Shown in pieces: positions 18,999 through 28,175 of a stretch of 64,000 nt of DNA. Each line of letters starts with the position of its first letter. Position 1 is the stretch's first letter. The notes under the pieces were generated by a model that saw only the letters and a list, made by a program, of their open reading frames with translations, was not told the DNA's origin and did not search any database. The stretch covers positions 186,001-250,000 of the forward strand of contig JAUILN010000005.1 of NCBI GenBank assembly GCA_030432695.1, in the 5' to 3' direction. Source of the stretch: a bacterium (GTDB lineage Bacteria; Planctomycetota; UBA1135; UBA2386). The translations under genes were made by a program, and so were the position numbers.

Positions 18999-19047
18999 CG
19001 ACGCGGGCGGGCCTGCGCCCGGCGGTTCCGCCCCCCTTCGCCCCGCC

Positions 19048-22000
19048 ATGTCCCCCTCCGAGCCGCCAGCCGACGAGGGCTTCCCGTCCCTCGACGCCGA
19101 CGAGCTGCTGCGCGGTCTCGCCGAGTTCCCGAGCGAGATCGGACCGTACCGCATCGTCCGCTGTCTCGGCGAAGGCGGCATGGGCCAGGTGTTCCTGGCC
19201 GAGCAGACCACGCCGGTCGCGCGGCAGGTGGCGATCAAGCTCATCCGCCTCGGGATGACCTCGCGCGCGGTGCTGGCGCGGTTCGAGCTGGAGCGCCAGT
19301 CGCTGGCGCGGATGAGCCACCACCACGTCGCGCGGATCTTCGACGCCGGGGTCACGCTCGCGGGACAGCCGTACTTCGTGATGGAGTATGTCGACGGCGT
19401 CCCGCTCACCACCTGGAGCGCGCGTGCCAACCCGTCGGTCGAAACCCGCCTCGCGGTGTTCCGGCAGATCTGCGCCGGCGTGGAGCACGCGCACCACAAG
19501 GGCATCGTCCACCGCGACCTGAAACCCGCCAACGTGCTGGTCAGCGAGGAAGCCGGCCACTCGGTGGTGAAGGTCATCGACTTCGGCCTCGCCCGGCTAC
19601 TCGACGTCGACCGTCCGCTCGGCGAGACGCTGACGCTCGAGGGCCACGTGCTCGGCACGCCCGAATACATGGCGCCCGAACAGGCCCGGCTGGAGGGCTC
19701 GCGGGAGGTCGACACCCGCACCGACGTGCACGCACTCGGCGTGATGCTGTTCGAACTGCTCACCGGCGAGCTGCCGCGGCGCCGCGAGCACGAGTCCGGC
19801 CAAGGCATCCTCGAACTGCTCCAGGAGATCCGCGAGACGCCGACCATCAAGCCGAGCCAGCGGGTCCGGGAGCGCAGCAGTTCGACCCGGCCGGTGGGCG
19901 CCGCGACCCCGCCCGACAAGCTCGCGCGTCGCCTGAGTGGCGACCTCGACTGGATCGTGCTGCGGGCGATGGCCAAGGAGCCGGACCGCCGCTACCAGTC
20001 GCCGGGCGCGCTCGCCGACGACCTGCAGCGCCACCTCGACCTGCTGCCCGTGCAGGCCGGTCCCGACAGCTACGGCTACCGGATCCGCAAGCTGGTGCGT
20101 CGCCACCGCGGCCCGCTGCTGGCCGCCGCACTCCTGCTGCTGACGATCGTTACCGGCGGCGCGGTGGCCGCCTGGTTGGCGATCGACAACGCCCGGCTCG
20201 CCGGCGCCGAGGCGACCGAGCGGCGCAAGGCCGAGGCCCTCGCTGCAGAGCAGACCCGCCTGGCGGCTGACATCCTGGCGGTCAGCGCATTCCAGTCCGA
20301 GTCGCTCCGGGACGTCGAGCCGTTCGAGTTCGCCGACCAGCTCAGGAGGGGAACCCTCGAACAGGCCCGCGCCGAGTACGCGCGGCGCAACCTCCCCGAT
20401 GCCGAGCAGCGTCTCGCCCGACTCGGCGAACTCACCGAAGGGCTCTACCTCACCGACCTCGCGCGGACGATCCTCGACCGCGCGCTCCTCGCGCCCGCAC
20501 TCACATCGGCGCGCCAGCGCTTCGCCGAGCGGCCACGGGTCCTGGCGCGCCTGCTGTTCGCGACCGGCGAGAGCTACCGCAACCTGGGCCTGTTCGACCG
20601 CGCCGCACCTCTGCTCGAGGAGGCGCACGAGCTGTTCGGCGCCGCGCTCGGCGCCACCCACCGGGAGACCCTCGACGCCCTCCACCACGTGGCGCTGGTG
20701 CGGTTCGCGCGCCACGATCATGCCGGCGCCGAGGCCGCGGCCGGTGACGCCTACCGACTGCGCCTGGCGACCCTCGGCCGCGACTCGGTCGACGTCTACC
20801 ACTCACTGGACAGCTACGCGGTGTCGCTGGCACGACGCGGCGCCCTGGTCGAGGCCGGGCAGGCTCTCGCAGAGGCGATCGCCGCCAAGAACCGCCTGCT
20901 CGGCGACTCCCACGCTTCGACCCTGTCCTCGCGCCTGCACCGCGCCGACGTCCTGGAGCAACTCAAGCGCGTCGAAGACGCCGAGCGCGAGTACCGCGAG
21001 GTCCTGGCCCTGATGCAGGCCTCGGACGTGTACGTCGGGATCGCCGCGACCAATCTGGGCTCCTTGCTCGAAGAGCGCGGAGAGCTGGCGGACGCGCTGC
21101 ACTTCACCGACGTCGCCTACCAGGCGGCGAAGCGGCGCCACGGCGACGACCATCCGACCACCCTGGTGATCCGGGACAACCTGGCTTCGCTGACGGTGGC
21201 CAACGGCGACTTCGCGGCCGGCGTGCGCATGCACCAACAGGTCCTCGATGCCAGCCGGCGGACCTTCGGCAGCGAGCACCGCCGCACCCTGCAGCGGATC
21301 GGCAACTACGCGCTCTGCCTGGCCCAGAACGGTCGACCCGAGCAGGCGCTGCCGCTCTGCGAGACGGTGTGCGAGGCGCGAGCCCGCATGCTCGGTGACG
21401 ACCCGGAGACCGCGACGGCCTGGGCCAATCTCGGCGAGGTCTTCGAGCAGCTCGAACGCCCGGCGGACGCCGAGCCCGCCTACCGCGAGGCGCTGAGGCT
21501 CCGGCTGCAGCTGCTCGGCCCCGACCACCCCAAGACCCTCGTCTCGCTGAACCGGGTCGGCCTCACGCTGGACCACCTCACCCGCCCCGCCGACGCGATC
21601 CGGTTCCACTTCGCCGCGACCCGCGGCTGCGAGCGCACCTGGGGCGAGTTCGACGAGGAGACGCTGAACTGCCGGTCGTGCCTGGGGATCTCGCTGCGCG
21701 ACACCGGGCTGTTCCGCGAAGCCGCGGACGAACTGCACCGGGTCCTGGTCGGCCGCCGCGTCCTTCTCGGCGACGTGCACGACGACACCCTGCAGACCGC
21801 GCGGCGGTTCGCGTCCTGCGTCGCCGAGCAGGAGGTACTGCTCCGCACCATCGAGGTGCATCTCGACCTGTTGGGCTGGATCCTGCCCGCGGCCGGCACC
21901 GACCATCCGGTCACGCTGGAACTCGCGCTCGGCACCGGCAAGTGTCTGCAGTGGGCCGATCGAGACGAGGAGGCGGAACGGTGGCTCGCGCTCGCCGCCG

Positions 22001-22671
22001 CGGGCTACCGACGGACCCTCGGTCCCGAAGACCCCTCGACACTCGACGCCCTCCACCAGCAAGCCGTGTCACTGCAGGTGCTCGGGCGGCTGGATGACGC
22101 GGAGCGGCAGTTCCGCGAGGTCCTCCGCGCACGCGACCGGCTGCTCGGTCCGGACGATGACGAGGCCATCAGGACGGCCGCCAACCTGGGCTATGTGCTC
22201 TGGGCATCCGACCAGCCCGCGGACGCGGCTCCGCTGCTGCGGCGGGTCCTGCGGCACCGCCTGAAGACGCAACGTCCAGGGGACAAGGCCCCCGGCGTGG
22301 CGATGCAGTACTTCCTCCGCGTCGTCGAGTCCGCTCCCGAGCCCGGCGACGCCGAACTGCTGGCCCCGTTCGAGACCCAGGCGCGCGACCGACTGCCCGC
22401 CGCGATCCTGCCACTGTACCTGCGCGCCCTCGGTTCGACCCTGGCCCTGGTCGCCGATCCGCCGGCCACCGACCGCCGGATGCGCCGCGCGCTGCGCTAC
22501 CTCGAGGAGGCCCACGACCGCTTGGACGAACTCGGCGAGCCGGCGCTGGACGAGCGGCGGCGGACGGCGCTCACCTTGGCGGATCTGCACGACCGCTGGC
22601 ACCCGTTGGAGCCCGGCGCCGGCCACGCCGAGGAGGCGACCTACTGGCGGGAGCAGGCGAAGGACCGCTGA
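19048..22671 (+). CDS. Ser/Thr protein kinase with transmembrane helix and long TPR-type sensor region
   Basis: 1207 residues. The Hanks-type kinase domain (33-~340) is complete: GEGGMG (41-46), AIK with Lys64, Glu83 in the C-helix, HRDLKPANVL (155-164), DFG (178-180) and APE (209-211). A hydrophobic helix at 355-378 (LLAAALLLLTIVTGG) should place the rest outside the membrane. From ~430 to the end there are repeated 42-residue TPR-like units of the kinesin-light-chain type (AEREYREVLAL, ADAEPAYREALRLR...GPDHPKTL, QFREVLRARDRLLGPDD). This layout is common in planctomycetes. Substrate and ligand unknown. An ECF sigma factor and a pseudokinase follow on the same strand. Confidence 0.93.
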   Translation: MSPSEPPADEGFPSLDADELLRGLAEFPSEIGPYRIVRCLGEGGMGQVFLAEQTTPVARQVAIKLIRLGMTSRAVLARFELERQSLARMSHHHVARIFDAGVTLAGQPYFVMEYVDGVPLTTWSARANPSVETRLAVFRQICAGVEHAHHKGIVHRDLKPANVLVSEEAGHSVVKVIDFGLARLLDVDRPLGETLTLEGHVLGTPEYMAPEQARLEGSREVDTRTDVHALGVMLFELLTGELPRRREHESGQGILELLQEIRETPTIKPSQRVRERSSSTRPVGAATPPDKLARRLSGDLDWIVLRAMAKEPDRRYQSPGALADDLQRHLDLLPVQAGPDSYGYRIRKLVRRHRGPLLAAALLLLTIVTGGAVAAWLAIDNARLAGAEATERRKAEALAAEQTRLAADILAVSAFQSESLRDVEPFEFADQLRRGTLEQARAEYARRNLPDAEQRLARLGELTEGLYLTDLARTILDRALLAPALTSARQRFAERPRVLARLLFATGESYRNLGLFDRAAPLLEEAHELFGAALGATHRETLDALHHVALVRFARHDHAGAEAAAGDAYRLRLATLGRDSVDVYHSLDSYAVSLARRGALVEAGQALAEAIAAKNRLLGDSHASTLSSRLHRADVLEQLKRVEDAEREYREVLALMQASDVYVGIAATNLGSLLEERGELADALHFTDVAYQAAKRRHGDDHPTTLVIRDNLASLTVANGDFAAGVRMHQQVLDASRRTFGSEHRRTLQRIGNYALCLAQNGRPEQALPLCETVCEARARMLGDDPETATAWANLGEVFEQLERPADAEPAYREALRLRLQLLGPDHPKTLVSLNRVGLTLDHLTRPADAIRFHFAATRGCERTWGEFDEETLNCRSCLGISLRDTGLFREAADELHRVLVGRRVLLGDVHDDTLQTARRFASCVAEQEVLLRTIEVHLDLLGWILPAAGTDHPVTLELALGTGKCLQWADRDEEAERWLALAAAGYRRTLGPEDPSTLDALHQQAVSLQVLGRLDDAERQFREVLRARDRLLGPDDDEAIRTAANLGYVLWASDQPADAAPLLRRVLRHRLKTQRPGDKAPGVAMQYFLRVVESAPEPGDAELLAPFETQARDRLPAAILPLYLRALGSTLALVADPPATDRRMRRALRYLEEAHDRLDELGEPALDERRRTALTLADLHDRWHPLEPGAGHAEEATYWREQAKDR

Positions 22672-22774
22672 ACCCGCGCAACCGAAGCAGGGATTTCTGA
22701 CGGTCCGACCGCGGCCCGGGCGCACAGATGGAGTCCCCCGTTCGAGCGGCGACCGGGCTACGCTCGGCCCTGCC

Positions 22775-23374
22775 ATGACGCCGCCCGAGCCAGCCGATCC
22801 CGAACCGCCTCCGCCGTCCCATCCGATGACCAGCCTGCTCGAGACCACGGCCGCCCGCGGGACGGCCCCCGGTGACGACGAGCACCTGATCACCGCCATG
22901 TATTCCGAGCTGCGCCGCGTCGCTCGAGCACTGCTCGACCGGGAGCGCAACGCGCCGAGCCTGCAGCCGACCGCGCTGGTCCACGAGGTCTACCTGCGCA
23001 TCTTCGGACGGGACGGGGCACGCTTCGCCAACGAGCGACACTTCTTCGCGGCCGCGGCCGAGGCCATGCGGCGGATCCTGGTCGAGCGGGCGCGGCGGCG
23101 CAGCCGCCTGAAGCACGGTGGCGGCATGCGGCGCGTCGATCCGGCGGCGGTCGACATCCCGCTCGACGAGCCGGACGTCGACCTCGCGGCACTCGACGAC
23201 GCGCTCGCCACGCTGGAGCGGGCCAATCCCCGCGCCCGCGAGATCGTCAACCTGCGCTACTTCGTCGGGCTGACCATCGCGCAGACCGCCGACGCGCTCG
23301 GCACCTCGCACTCGACCATCGAACGCGAGTGGCGGTTCATCAAGGCGTGGATCCAGGACGCGCTGGGCGACTGA
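22775..23374 (+). CDS. ECF RNA polymerase sigma factor (planctomycete-type)
   Basis: 199 residues from the ATG at 22775; a start at the second Met (MTSLLETT) is possible and would remove a proline-rich lead. Region 2 is present (LITAMYSELRRVARALLDRER, TALVHEVYLRIFG, NERHFFAAAAEAMRRILVERARRR) and region 4 helix-turn-helix near the end (FVGLTIAQTADALGTSHSTIEREW). The motif set matches the ECF group abundant in planctomycetes and often next to Ser/Thr kinases. It has no zinc anti-sigma partner here; the adjacent kinase and pseudokinase are the likely regulators. It sits 103 bases after the kinase and 6 bases before the pseudokinase, which suggests an operon. Confidence 0.93.
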   Translation: MTPPEPADPEPPPPSHPMTSLLETTAARGTAPGDDEHLITAMYSELRRVARALLDRERNAPSLQPTALVHEVYLRIFGRDGARFANERHFFAAAAEAMRRILVERARRRSRLKHGGGMRRVDPAAVDIPLDEPDVDLAALDDALATLERANPRAREIVNLRYFVGLTIAQTADALGTSHSTIEREWRFIKAWIQDALGD

Positions 23375-23380
23375 CGGACC

Positions 23381-24487
23381 ATGCCCGAGGGTCTGGACAG
23401 CGCGACGATCCGCCACGTGCAACAGGTGTTCGCCGCGGTGGTCGACGAGCCGCCCGCGCAGCGCGAGGCCGACCTCGCCCGGCTGTGCTGCGGTGTTCCG
23501 GGAGTCGAGGCCCGGGTGCGAGCGCTCCTGGCGCGCGCCGACCGGGATGCCCCACTGGCCGGTCCGAAGACGAGCCTTGCCCGATCGGAACCGGCACCCC
23601 GTCCGGAGGTCACGGCGGCGGATCGTCCGTTGCGGGTCGGTGGCGTCGTCGGCGGATACGAGGTGGTCGAGGCGCTGGGGCGGCACAGCTACCGCGTGGT
23701 CGGCGGGCCGCGACCCGGACATCCTGCCGTGCTACGCCTGCTTCGTTGCACCGCCGAAGCCGACGCCGACGCGGTCCGCGCCCACTTCGCGCAGACCGTC
23801 GCGCGACTCCACGAGGTCGCCTCGCCCGACATCGCGAGGCCTCTCGAGGTCCTCGGCCTCGAGGCCCCGTGGCTCGGCCTGGTCCGCGAGTTCGTGCCCG
23901 GAGGCCCGCTGCTCGAGCACTGCCAGGACCTGCGCACGTGCTTCGACCAGGTGATCCAGCACTACCGTCAGGTCTGCTGGGCGGTCCATCGCGCCCACCG
24001 CCGCGGCGTGGTCCACGGAGCGCTGCGCCCCGACCGGATCCTGCTGCGCACCGACCGCGAGCCACCGACCGCGGTGGTGCTCGACTTCGGTCTGCTCGAG
24101 AGTCGGATCGGCGCCGACCTCGGCCACCCTCCCGCGGAGCCGGGCCACGACCTGCGCGCGCTCGGCGCGCTGCTGCCCGAACTCTGCGGTGCGCGGCTCC
24201 GACGTTCGCTCGGCATGGCGCGCGCCTACGGCAACGACCGCCGCGCCCCGGCCGCGGCCGCGGAGTCGTTCCTGCGCCTGCTGCAGGCCGCAGCGACCGG
24301 CACGGAGGCCGACGCGTCGCCGACGCGTCGACTGGCGATCGGGATGCAGGAACTCGCCGCGGGCATCCGAAGCGGTGGTTCGCCCGCGCACCGCGCCTTC
24401 GCCGATGCGCTGGACGAAGACCGCCGGCTGCTGCTCGACGGCGTCGTGACCGACGGCGCGCCACCTCGCGGTCCATCGAACGACTGA
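23381..24487 (+). CDS. Pseudokinase-like regulator next to the ECF sigma factor
   Basis: 368 residues. After an N-terminal helical segment (1-~80, DSATIRHVQQVFAAVVDEPPA) comes a kinase-like fold with most catalytic residues lost: the ATP-binding Lys position reads AVLRLLR (~117-123) instead of AIK, the catalytic HRDLKPxN reads HGALRPDRI (~211-219), while LDFGLLE (~236-242) keeps DFG. A glycine loop is not recognisable and the C-lobe is short. Active planctomycete kinases often follow an ECF sigma factor in the same way; this one probably acts by binding rather than phosphorylation. It starts 6 bases after the sigma gene. Confidence 0.78.
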   Translation: MPEGLDSATIRHVQQVFAAVVDEPPAQREADLARLCCGVPGVEARVRALLARADRDAPLAGPKTSLARSEPAPRPEVTAADRPLRVGGVVGGYEVVEALGRHSYRVVGGPRPGHPAVLRLLRCTAEADADAVRAHFAQTVARLHEVASPDIARPLEVLGLEAPWLGLVREFVPGGPLLEHCQDLRTCFDQVIQHYRQVCWAVHRAHRRGVVHGALRPDRILLRTDREPPTAVVLDFGLLESRIGADLGHPPAEPGHDLRALGALLPELCGARLRRSLGMARAYGNDRRAPAAAAESFLRLLQAAATGTEADASPTRRLAIGMQELAAGIRSGGSPAHRAFADALDEDRRLLLDGVVTDGAPPRGPSND

Positions 24488-24504
24488 GGTCGTAGACTCC
24501 GGGC

Positions 24505-27153
24505 GTGTCCGACATGCCGCACCCGACCATGCTCCGCGCTCCCGGCCGTCGGTTCGGTATCCGTCCTGGTCTGGTCGTCCTCTGCCTCGTGCCCCTGGCA
24601 GATCGGGCCACCGCACAGGATCCCGAGATCGCATCACCCCCGGCGGTGGTCCTGCAGACGGTGTTCGGAACCACTCCGACGACCGACACCACCCTGCTCC
24701 GCGCCACCCGCCAGCTCCTCGCCGCGCGGCGCGCCGCGGTCGCGGCCGCGGTGGAAGCGCTGCTCCGCGCGCCGGAGATCCCGCCCGGGCCAGCGGGCCA
24801 CGCGCTCGGCGCGCTCCTGCGTTCGGCGCCCTGTCGCCCGCCCGCTCCCGCGCCCGATCCCGACTACGACGGCGACGGCCTGCCGCCGGACGACGTGCGT
24901 CGTCTGCTGGCCCACGACTTCGCCACGGAGGTGCTCGGACCGACGCCGGCGGCGCGCCGCCTGACCGATGCGATCCGCCACGCCAGCCAACCGGTCGGTC
25001 TGAACCGGCACGCCCCGCTCGCCACGGTCGACGCCTGGGGTCGGGTGCGCTGGTCGAACGGGGCGGGCGACCTCGTGCTGGTGGCAGCACCCGAGCCGCG
25101 CGTGACCGCACGCGTAAGCGGCCCCACTCCGGCAGCGGAGCGGCGTTGGCTCGCCCTCGCCTTCGCGGAACCGGCCCGGACCGCCGTGCTCGACGACCTG
25201 CGCTCGGCCCGGCTGCTGGCCGCGGACGGCACCACCTTGCTGGAGTTCGTCGAGGGCCGCCTGGTCGTCGGCGACCCGCAGGCCTCTGCGCCGCATCCGC
25301 CGCACCTCGTGCTGCCCGCGCCCGACGGCGACCTGCTCGGCCTGGTCACCGCGCACGGCACCCTGCGCCCCCCGCCCCGGGAGCGCGCCCGCGCGACGGC
25401 CTGGCTCGACCGCGCCGCCCAGGTCCTGCCCGATCCCGCCCACCTCGACCTGCTGTCGCAGTACTTCGTCGCCTACGCTCCCGACCCGCCCGACCCACGG
25501 CACCCGGCGATCCCCGGCACCCCGGACTGGCAGGGCGACGTCCGCGACCGGCCCGCGGAGACCTTCGCCACGGTGCGGGGCGGCGTGTGCCGGGCCGACT
25601 GCGACGACCTCGCGGGCATCCTGGTGGAACTGCTGCGGCGGCAGGGTCGGCCGGCCTTCCACTTCGGTCCGCCCGGCCACGTGATGGCGATGACCGCCGA
25701 GGTCGACGAGCGAGGCGCCGCCACGCTGACCCTGCTGCACACCGGCGCCCCGCAGATCGACCGGGGCACCTCGCTGCAGGAGGTCGTGGGCCGGGCGGTG
25801 CGCCGCCTCGACGAGCTGTTGCCCTACGACCCCGACCAGGTGCCGGTCTGGGTGCGCAGCGACGACGATCCCTGGCCGAGCCCGGCGTGGGTCGACCACC
25901 GCGCGCTCGAGAGCTACGACGCAGCGCTCGACGCCGAGCGGCTGGAGATCGAGTTGGCGCGCGGCGCGCTGCAGGCGGCGAGCCGTCGACTCGGCCCGGA
26001 GGCCCCCGACGAGGACCCGTCGCGCTTCGGCCGCCGGGCCTGGATCCACGCCGAGCACTGCCGGCCGGCGCGCGCGCTCGAGATCCAGGATCGGGCGATC
26101 GCGCGGCAGCAGCACCCCGTGTCGCGGTTCTGGTCGCGGCTGCGCAGCCTCGGCTTCGCGGCGCGGTCGGGAGCCTCGTCACCCGAACTGGAGGAGCGTC
26201 TCGAGGAGCTGTTCGCCGAGCGCGAGCGGCTGCGCGAACGACTCACTCCGCTGCAGTTCGACAACCTCGCGCTGTCGATCGCCAGTTGGTCGATCGACCG
26301 CGACCGGCCGGAGCTGTCCGCCGCTGCGGCGTTGCGTGGTGCGCTGCCGCTCTTGCGCGGCACGGTCGATCCGGCGACCCGACGTCTGCAGGATGCCGCC
26401 GCGGTGACGGTCGGTCGGGCGCTGCGCGAGCAGCCGCGCTCCGCGGGGTCCGTGTCGGGACCGCGCGGCGAGCAACTGCGGGCGGCACTCACGCAGTGGG
26501 CCGAGCGATTCGCCAACGAGGACCCGGAGCGTCTGGCCCGCGACGCGCGCCTGCTCGGCCTGCTGTTCCGAGCGCACCATGGTGCCGACCGACTGCGCGC
26601 GGCCTGCTTCCCGGATCTCGCGCCGGCCGACGTCGCGCCCGCATCCGTGCCCCGCCTCGACGAGGCGGTGCGCGCCGCGCTGCGTGCCGATCCGTCGTTC
26701 TGGCTCGAGGAACTCAGGACCCTGGTTCGCACCGCAGCACCCGGGGACGAACTCGCGCGCGCCGGCCGGGCGGTCGACCGGGCGACTCCCGGCGCGACGT
26801 CGCCCGCCACCGCGTTCCTGCGCACGGCACTCGAGTCCACCGCCCTCACGACCGCACGCGACCTGCTCCCGGAACTGATCGACTCGCCCCATCCCACCCC
26901 CACCGATCTGCTGACCGACCTCGCGGTGCGAGGGCTCCCGAGTGCCGAGCTCGCCGCGCTATTGACGGCCTACGCCCGTGCCGGCGCCGAACCCACCGCG
27001 CTGCTGGCCCTGCTCCGCACCTGGCGCTGCCGCGACCGCGACGATGCGGCGCGCGCCGGAGCCCGCGCGCTCCAGGCCATCGAACGGGAGCTGCCCGCCG
27101 CGTTCCCCGCCGACCTCGCACCGGAGTTCGCCGAACTCGCTGGCCTGCGCTGA
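24505..27153 (+). CDS. Secreted transglutaminase-like protein with long helical C-terminus
   Basis: 882 residues from the GTG; ATG codons at 24514 and 24529 are alternative starts, the latter beginning MLRAPGRR. A hydrophobic signal-like helix (LVVLCLVPLADRATAQ) lies near 29-44. Around 340-420 there is a papain-fold transglutaminase core: Cys362 in GGVCRADCDDLAGIL and His392 in GPPGHVMAM, with an Asp candidate downstream. YDGDGLPPDDV (~120-130) resembles a Ca-binding DxDxDG loop. The last ~350 residues are Ala/Arg/Leu-rich helical, possibly TPR- or HEAT-like. It starts 17 bases after the pseudokinase and may belong to that operon. Activity is not certain. Confidence 0.8.
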   Translation: MSDMPHPTMLRAPGRRFGIRPGLVVLCLVPLADRATAQDPEIASPPAVVLQTVFGTTPTTDTTLLRATRQLLAARRAAVAAAVEALLRAPEIPPGPAGHALGALLRSAPCRPPAPAPDPDYDGDGLPPDDVRRLLAHDFATEVLGPTPAARRLTDAIRHASQPVGLNRHAPLATVDAWGRVRWSNGAGDLVLVAAPEPRVTARVSGPTPAAERRWLALAFAEPARTAVLDDLRSARLLAADGTTLLEFVEGRLVVGDPQASAPHPPHLVLPAPDGDLLGLVTAHGTLRPPPRERARATAWLDRAAQVLPDPAHLDLLSQYFVAYAPDPPDPRHPAIPGTPDWQGDVRDRPAETFATVRGGVCRADCDDLAGILVELLRRQGRPAFHFGPPGHVMAMTAEVDERGAATLTLLHTGAPQIDRGTSLQEVVGRAVRRLDELLPYDPDQVPVWVRSDDDPWPSPAWVDHRALESYDAALDAERLEIELARGALQAASRRLGPEAPDEDPSRFGRRAWIHAEHCRPARALEIQDRAIARQQHPVSRFWSRLRSLGFAARSGASSPELEERLEELFAERERLRERLTPLQFDNLALSIASWSIDRDRPELSAAAALRGALPLLRGTVDPATRRLQDAAAVTVGRALREQPRSAGSVSGPRGEQLRAALTQWAERFANEDPERLARDARLLGLLFRAHHGADRLRAACFPDLAPADVAPASVPRLDEAVRAALRADPSFWLEELRTLVRTAAPGDELARAGRAVDRATPGATSPATAFLRTALESTALTTARDLLPELIDSPHPTPTDLLTDLAVRGLPSAELAALLTAYARAGAEPTALLALLRTWRCRDRDDAARAGARALQAIERELPAAFPADLAPEFAELAGLR

Positions 27154-27166
27154 CACCGCGTGACGC

Positions 27167-28066
27167 GTGACCACGAATTCCGCCACGGACCGACTGAAAC
27201 TGCGGGCACCTCCGAAGGCCGCGAGTAGGATCGCGCCCGTGAGTGCGGCACGTAAGCGAGGTCATGCCCCCGAAGCCGAATGGGAGTGCATCTACGGCCG
27301 CCACTCGGTGCAGGCGGTGGTCGCCGCCCGCCCGGAGTCGGTGCGGCGCGTGGTGATCCTGAAGGGCAAGCGCGACGACATCCTCGAGGAGTATCTGGAG
27401 TTGACCGCCGGCCTCGGCGTGGAGCCGGAGATCTTCCAGTGGAACGACTTCCTCTACGCGACCGGCCTGACCGCCGCCGACAAGCACCAGGGCATCTGCC
27501 TGTTCACCGAGCCGCGCGAGTTCCTCACCGAGGACGACCTGCCGAAGCTGCGCGGCAAGCGGGTGGTGGTCGCGCTCGACCAGTTGTCCGATCCGCGCAA
27601 CCTCGCCGCCGTCCTGCGCAGCGCGGCGTTCTTCGGCATCGACGGCGTGGTGGTGATGAAGTACCGCTCGTCGGAACTCACCCCGCAGGTCTCGAAGATC
27701 GCGGTCGGCGGCGCGGAGTTCGTCGACCTGTATCGGGTGACCAACCTCGCCAATGCGCTGCGGATCCTCAAGAAGGCCGGGTTCTTCATCTACGGCCTCG
27801 ACGAGCGCGGCGCGGAGACCCTGGCGCAGACCGACTTCGCGCGGAGTTCGGTGCTGGTGGTCGGTGCCGAGGGTCAGGGTCTCCGCGAGAAGACCCGCGG
27901 TTGCTGCGACGCGTTGGTGCGCATCCCCGGCGGCCGTGCCGGGGTCGACAGCCTCAACGCCGGCGTAGCCGCGTCGATCGCGATCGCCGAGCTGTGTCGC
28001 GAAGAGCGCGGCGAGCCGGGAGCATCCCAGGCGACAGCTGACTCGCAAGACGCTGGAGACGCGTAG
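27167..28066 (+). CDS. SpoU/TrmH-family RNA 2'-O-methyltransferase
   Basis: 299 residues from a GTG at 27167; a second GTG at 27239, preceded by AGGA, may be the true start because conserved sequence only begins at ECIYGRHSVQAV. The SPOUT knot motifs are clear: DQLSDPRNLAAVLRSAAFFG (motif 1), VVGAEGQGL (motif 2) and a motif 3 ending SLNAGVAASIAIAE. The N-terminal substrate-binding domain of the RlmB type is present (VRRVVILKGKRD...). RlmB methylates G2251 of 23S rRNA, and other members act on tRNA; the exact target is not fixed by sequence. It converges with epmA over a short repeat-bearing gap. Confidence 0.9.
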   Translation: MTTNSATDRLKLRAPPKAASRIAPVSAARKRGHAPEAEWECIYGRHSVQAVVAARPESVRRVVILKGKRDDILEEYLELTAGLGVEPEIFQWNDFLYATGLTAADKHQGICLFTEPREFLTEDDLPKLRGKRVVVALDQLSDPRNLAAVLRSAAFFGIDGVVVMKYRSSELTPQVSKIAVGGAEFVDLYRVTNLANALRILKKAGFFIYGLDERGAETLAQTDFARSSVLVVGAEGQGLREKTRGCCDALVRIPGGRAGVDSLNAGVAASIAIAELCREERGEPGASQATADSQDAGDA

Positions 28067-28107
28067 ACCGCCGAACACGCACGCCCCGGCGCTCGCAGCT
28101 CCGGCGG

Positions 28108-28175
28108 GTCGAACTCACATGCGGTTCGAACTCACATGCGGTTCGAACTCACATGCGGTTCGAACTCACATGCGG
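28108..28175. repeat. Four tandem 17-base repeats spanning the epmA stop codon
   Basis: Units TTCGAACTCACATGCGG at 28125-28141, 28142-28158 and 28159-28175, with a one-base variant at 28108-28124. The last unit encodes the C-terminal Asn-Arg-Met and TGA of epmA on the minus strand, so the array looks like local duplication of that gene's end. There are no spacers, so it is not a CRISPR. Confidence 0.92.

Noticed and set aside
19004-19021. Intrinsic terminator after cystathionine beta-synthase
   Set aside because: A 6-bp GC stem (CGGGCG/CGCCCG) is present but no T-run follows and the next gene starts 27 bases on.
28108-28175. CRISPR array
   Set aside because: Units are 17 bases and directly adjacent, without spacers or cas genes.
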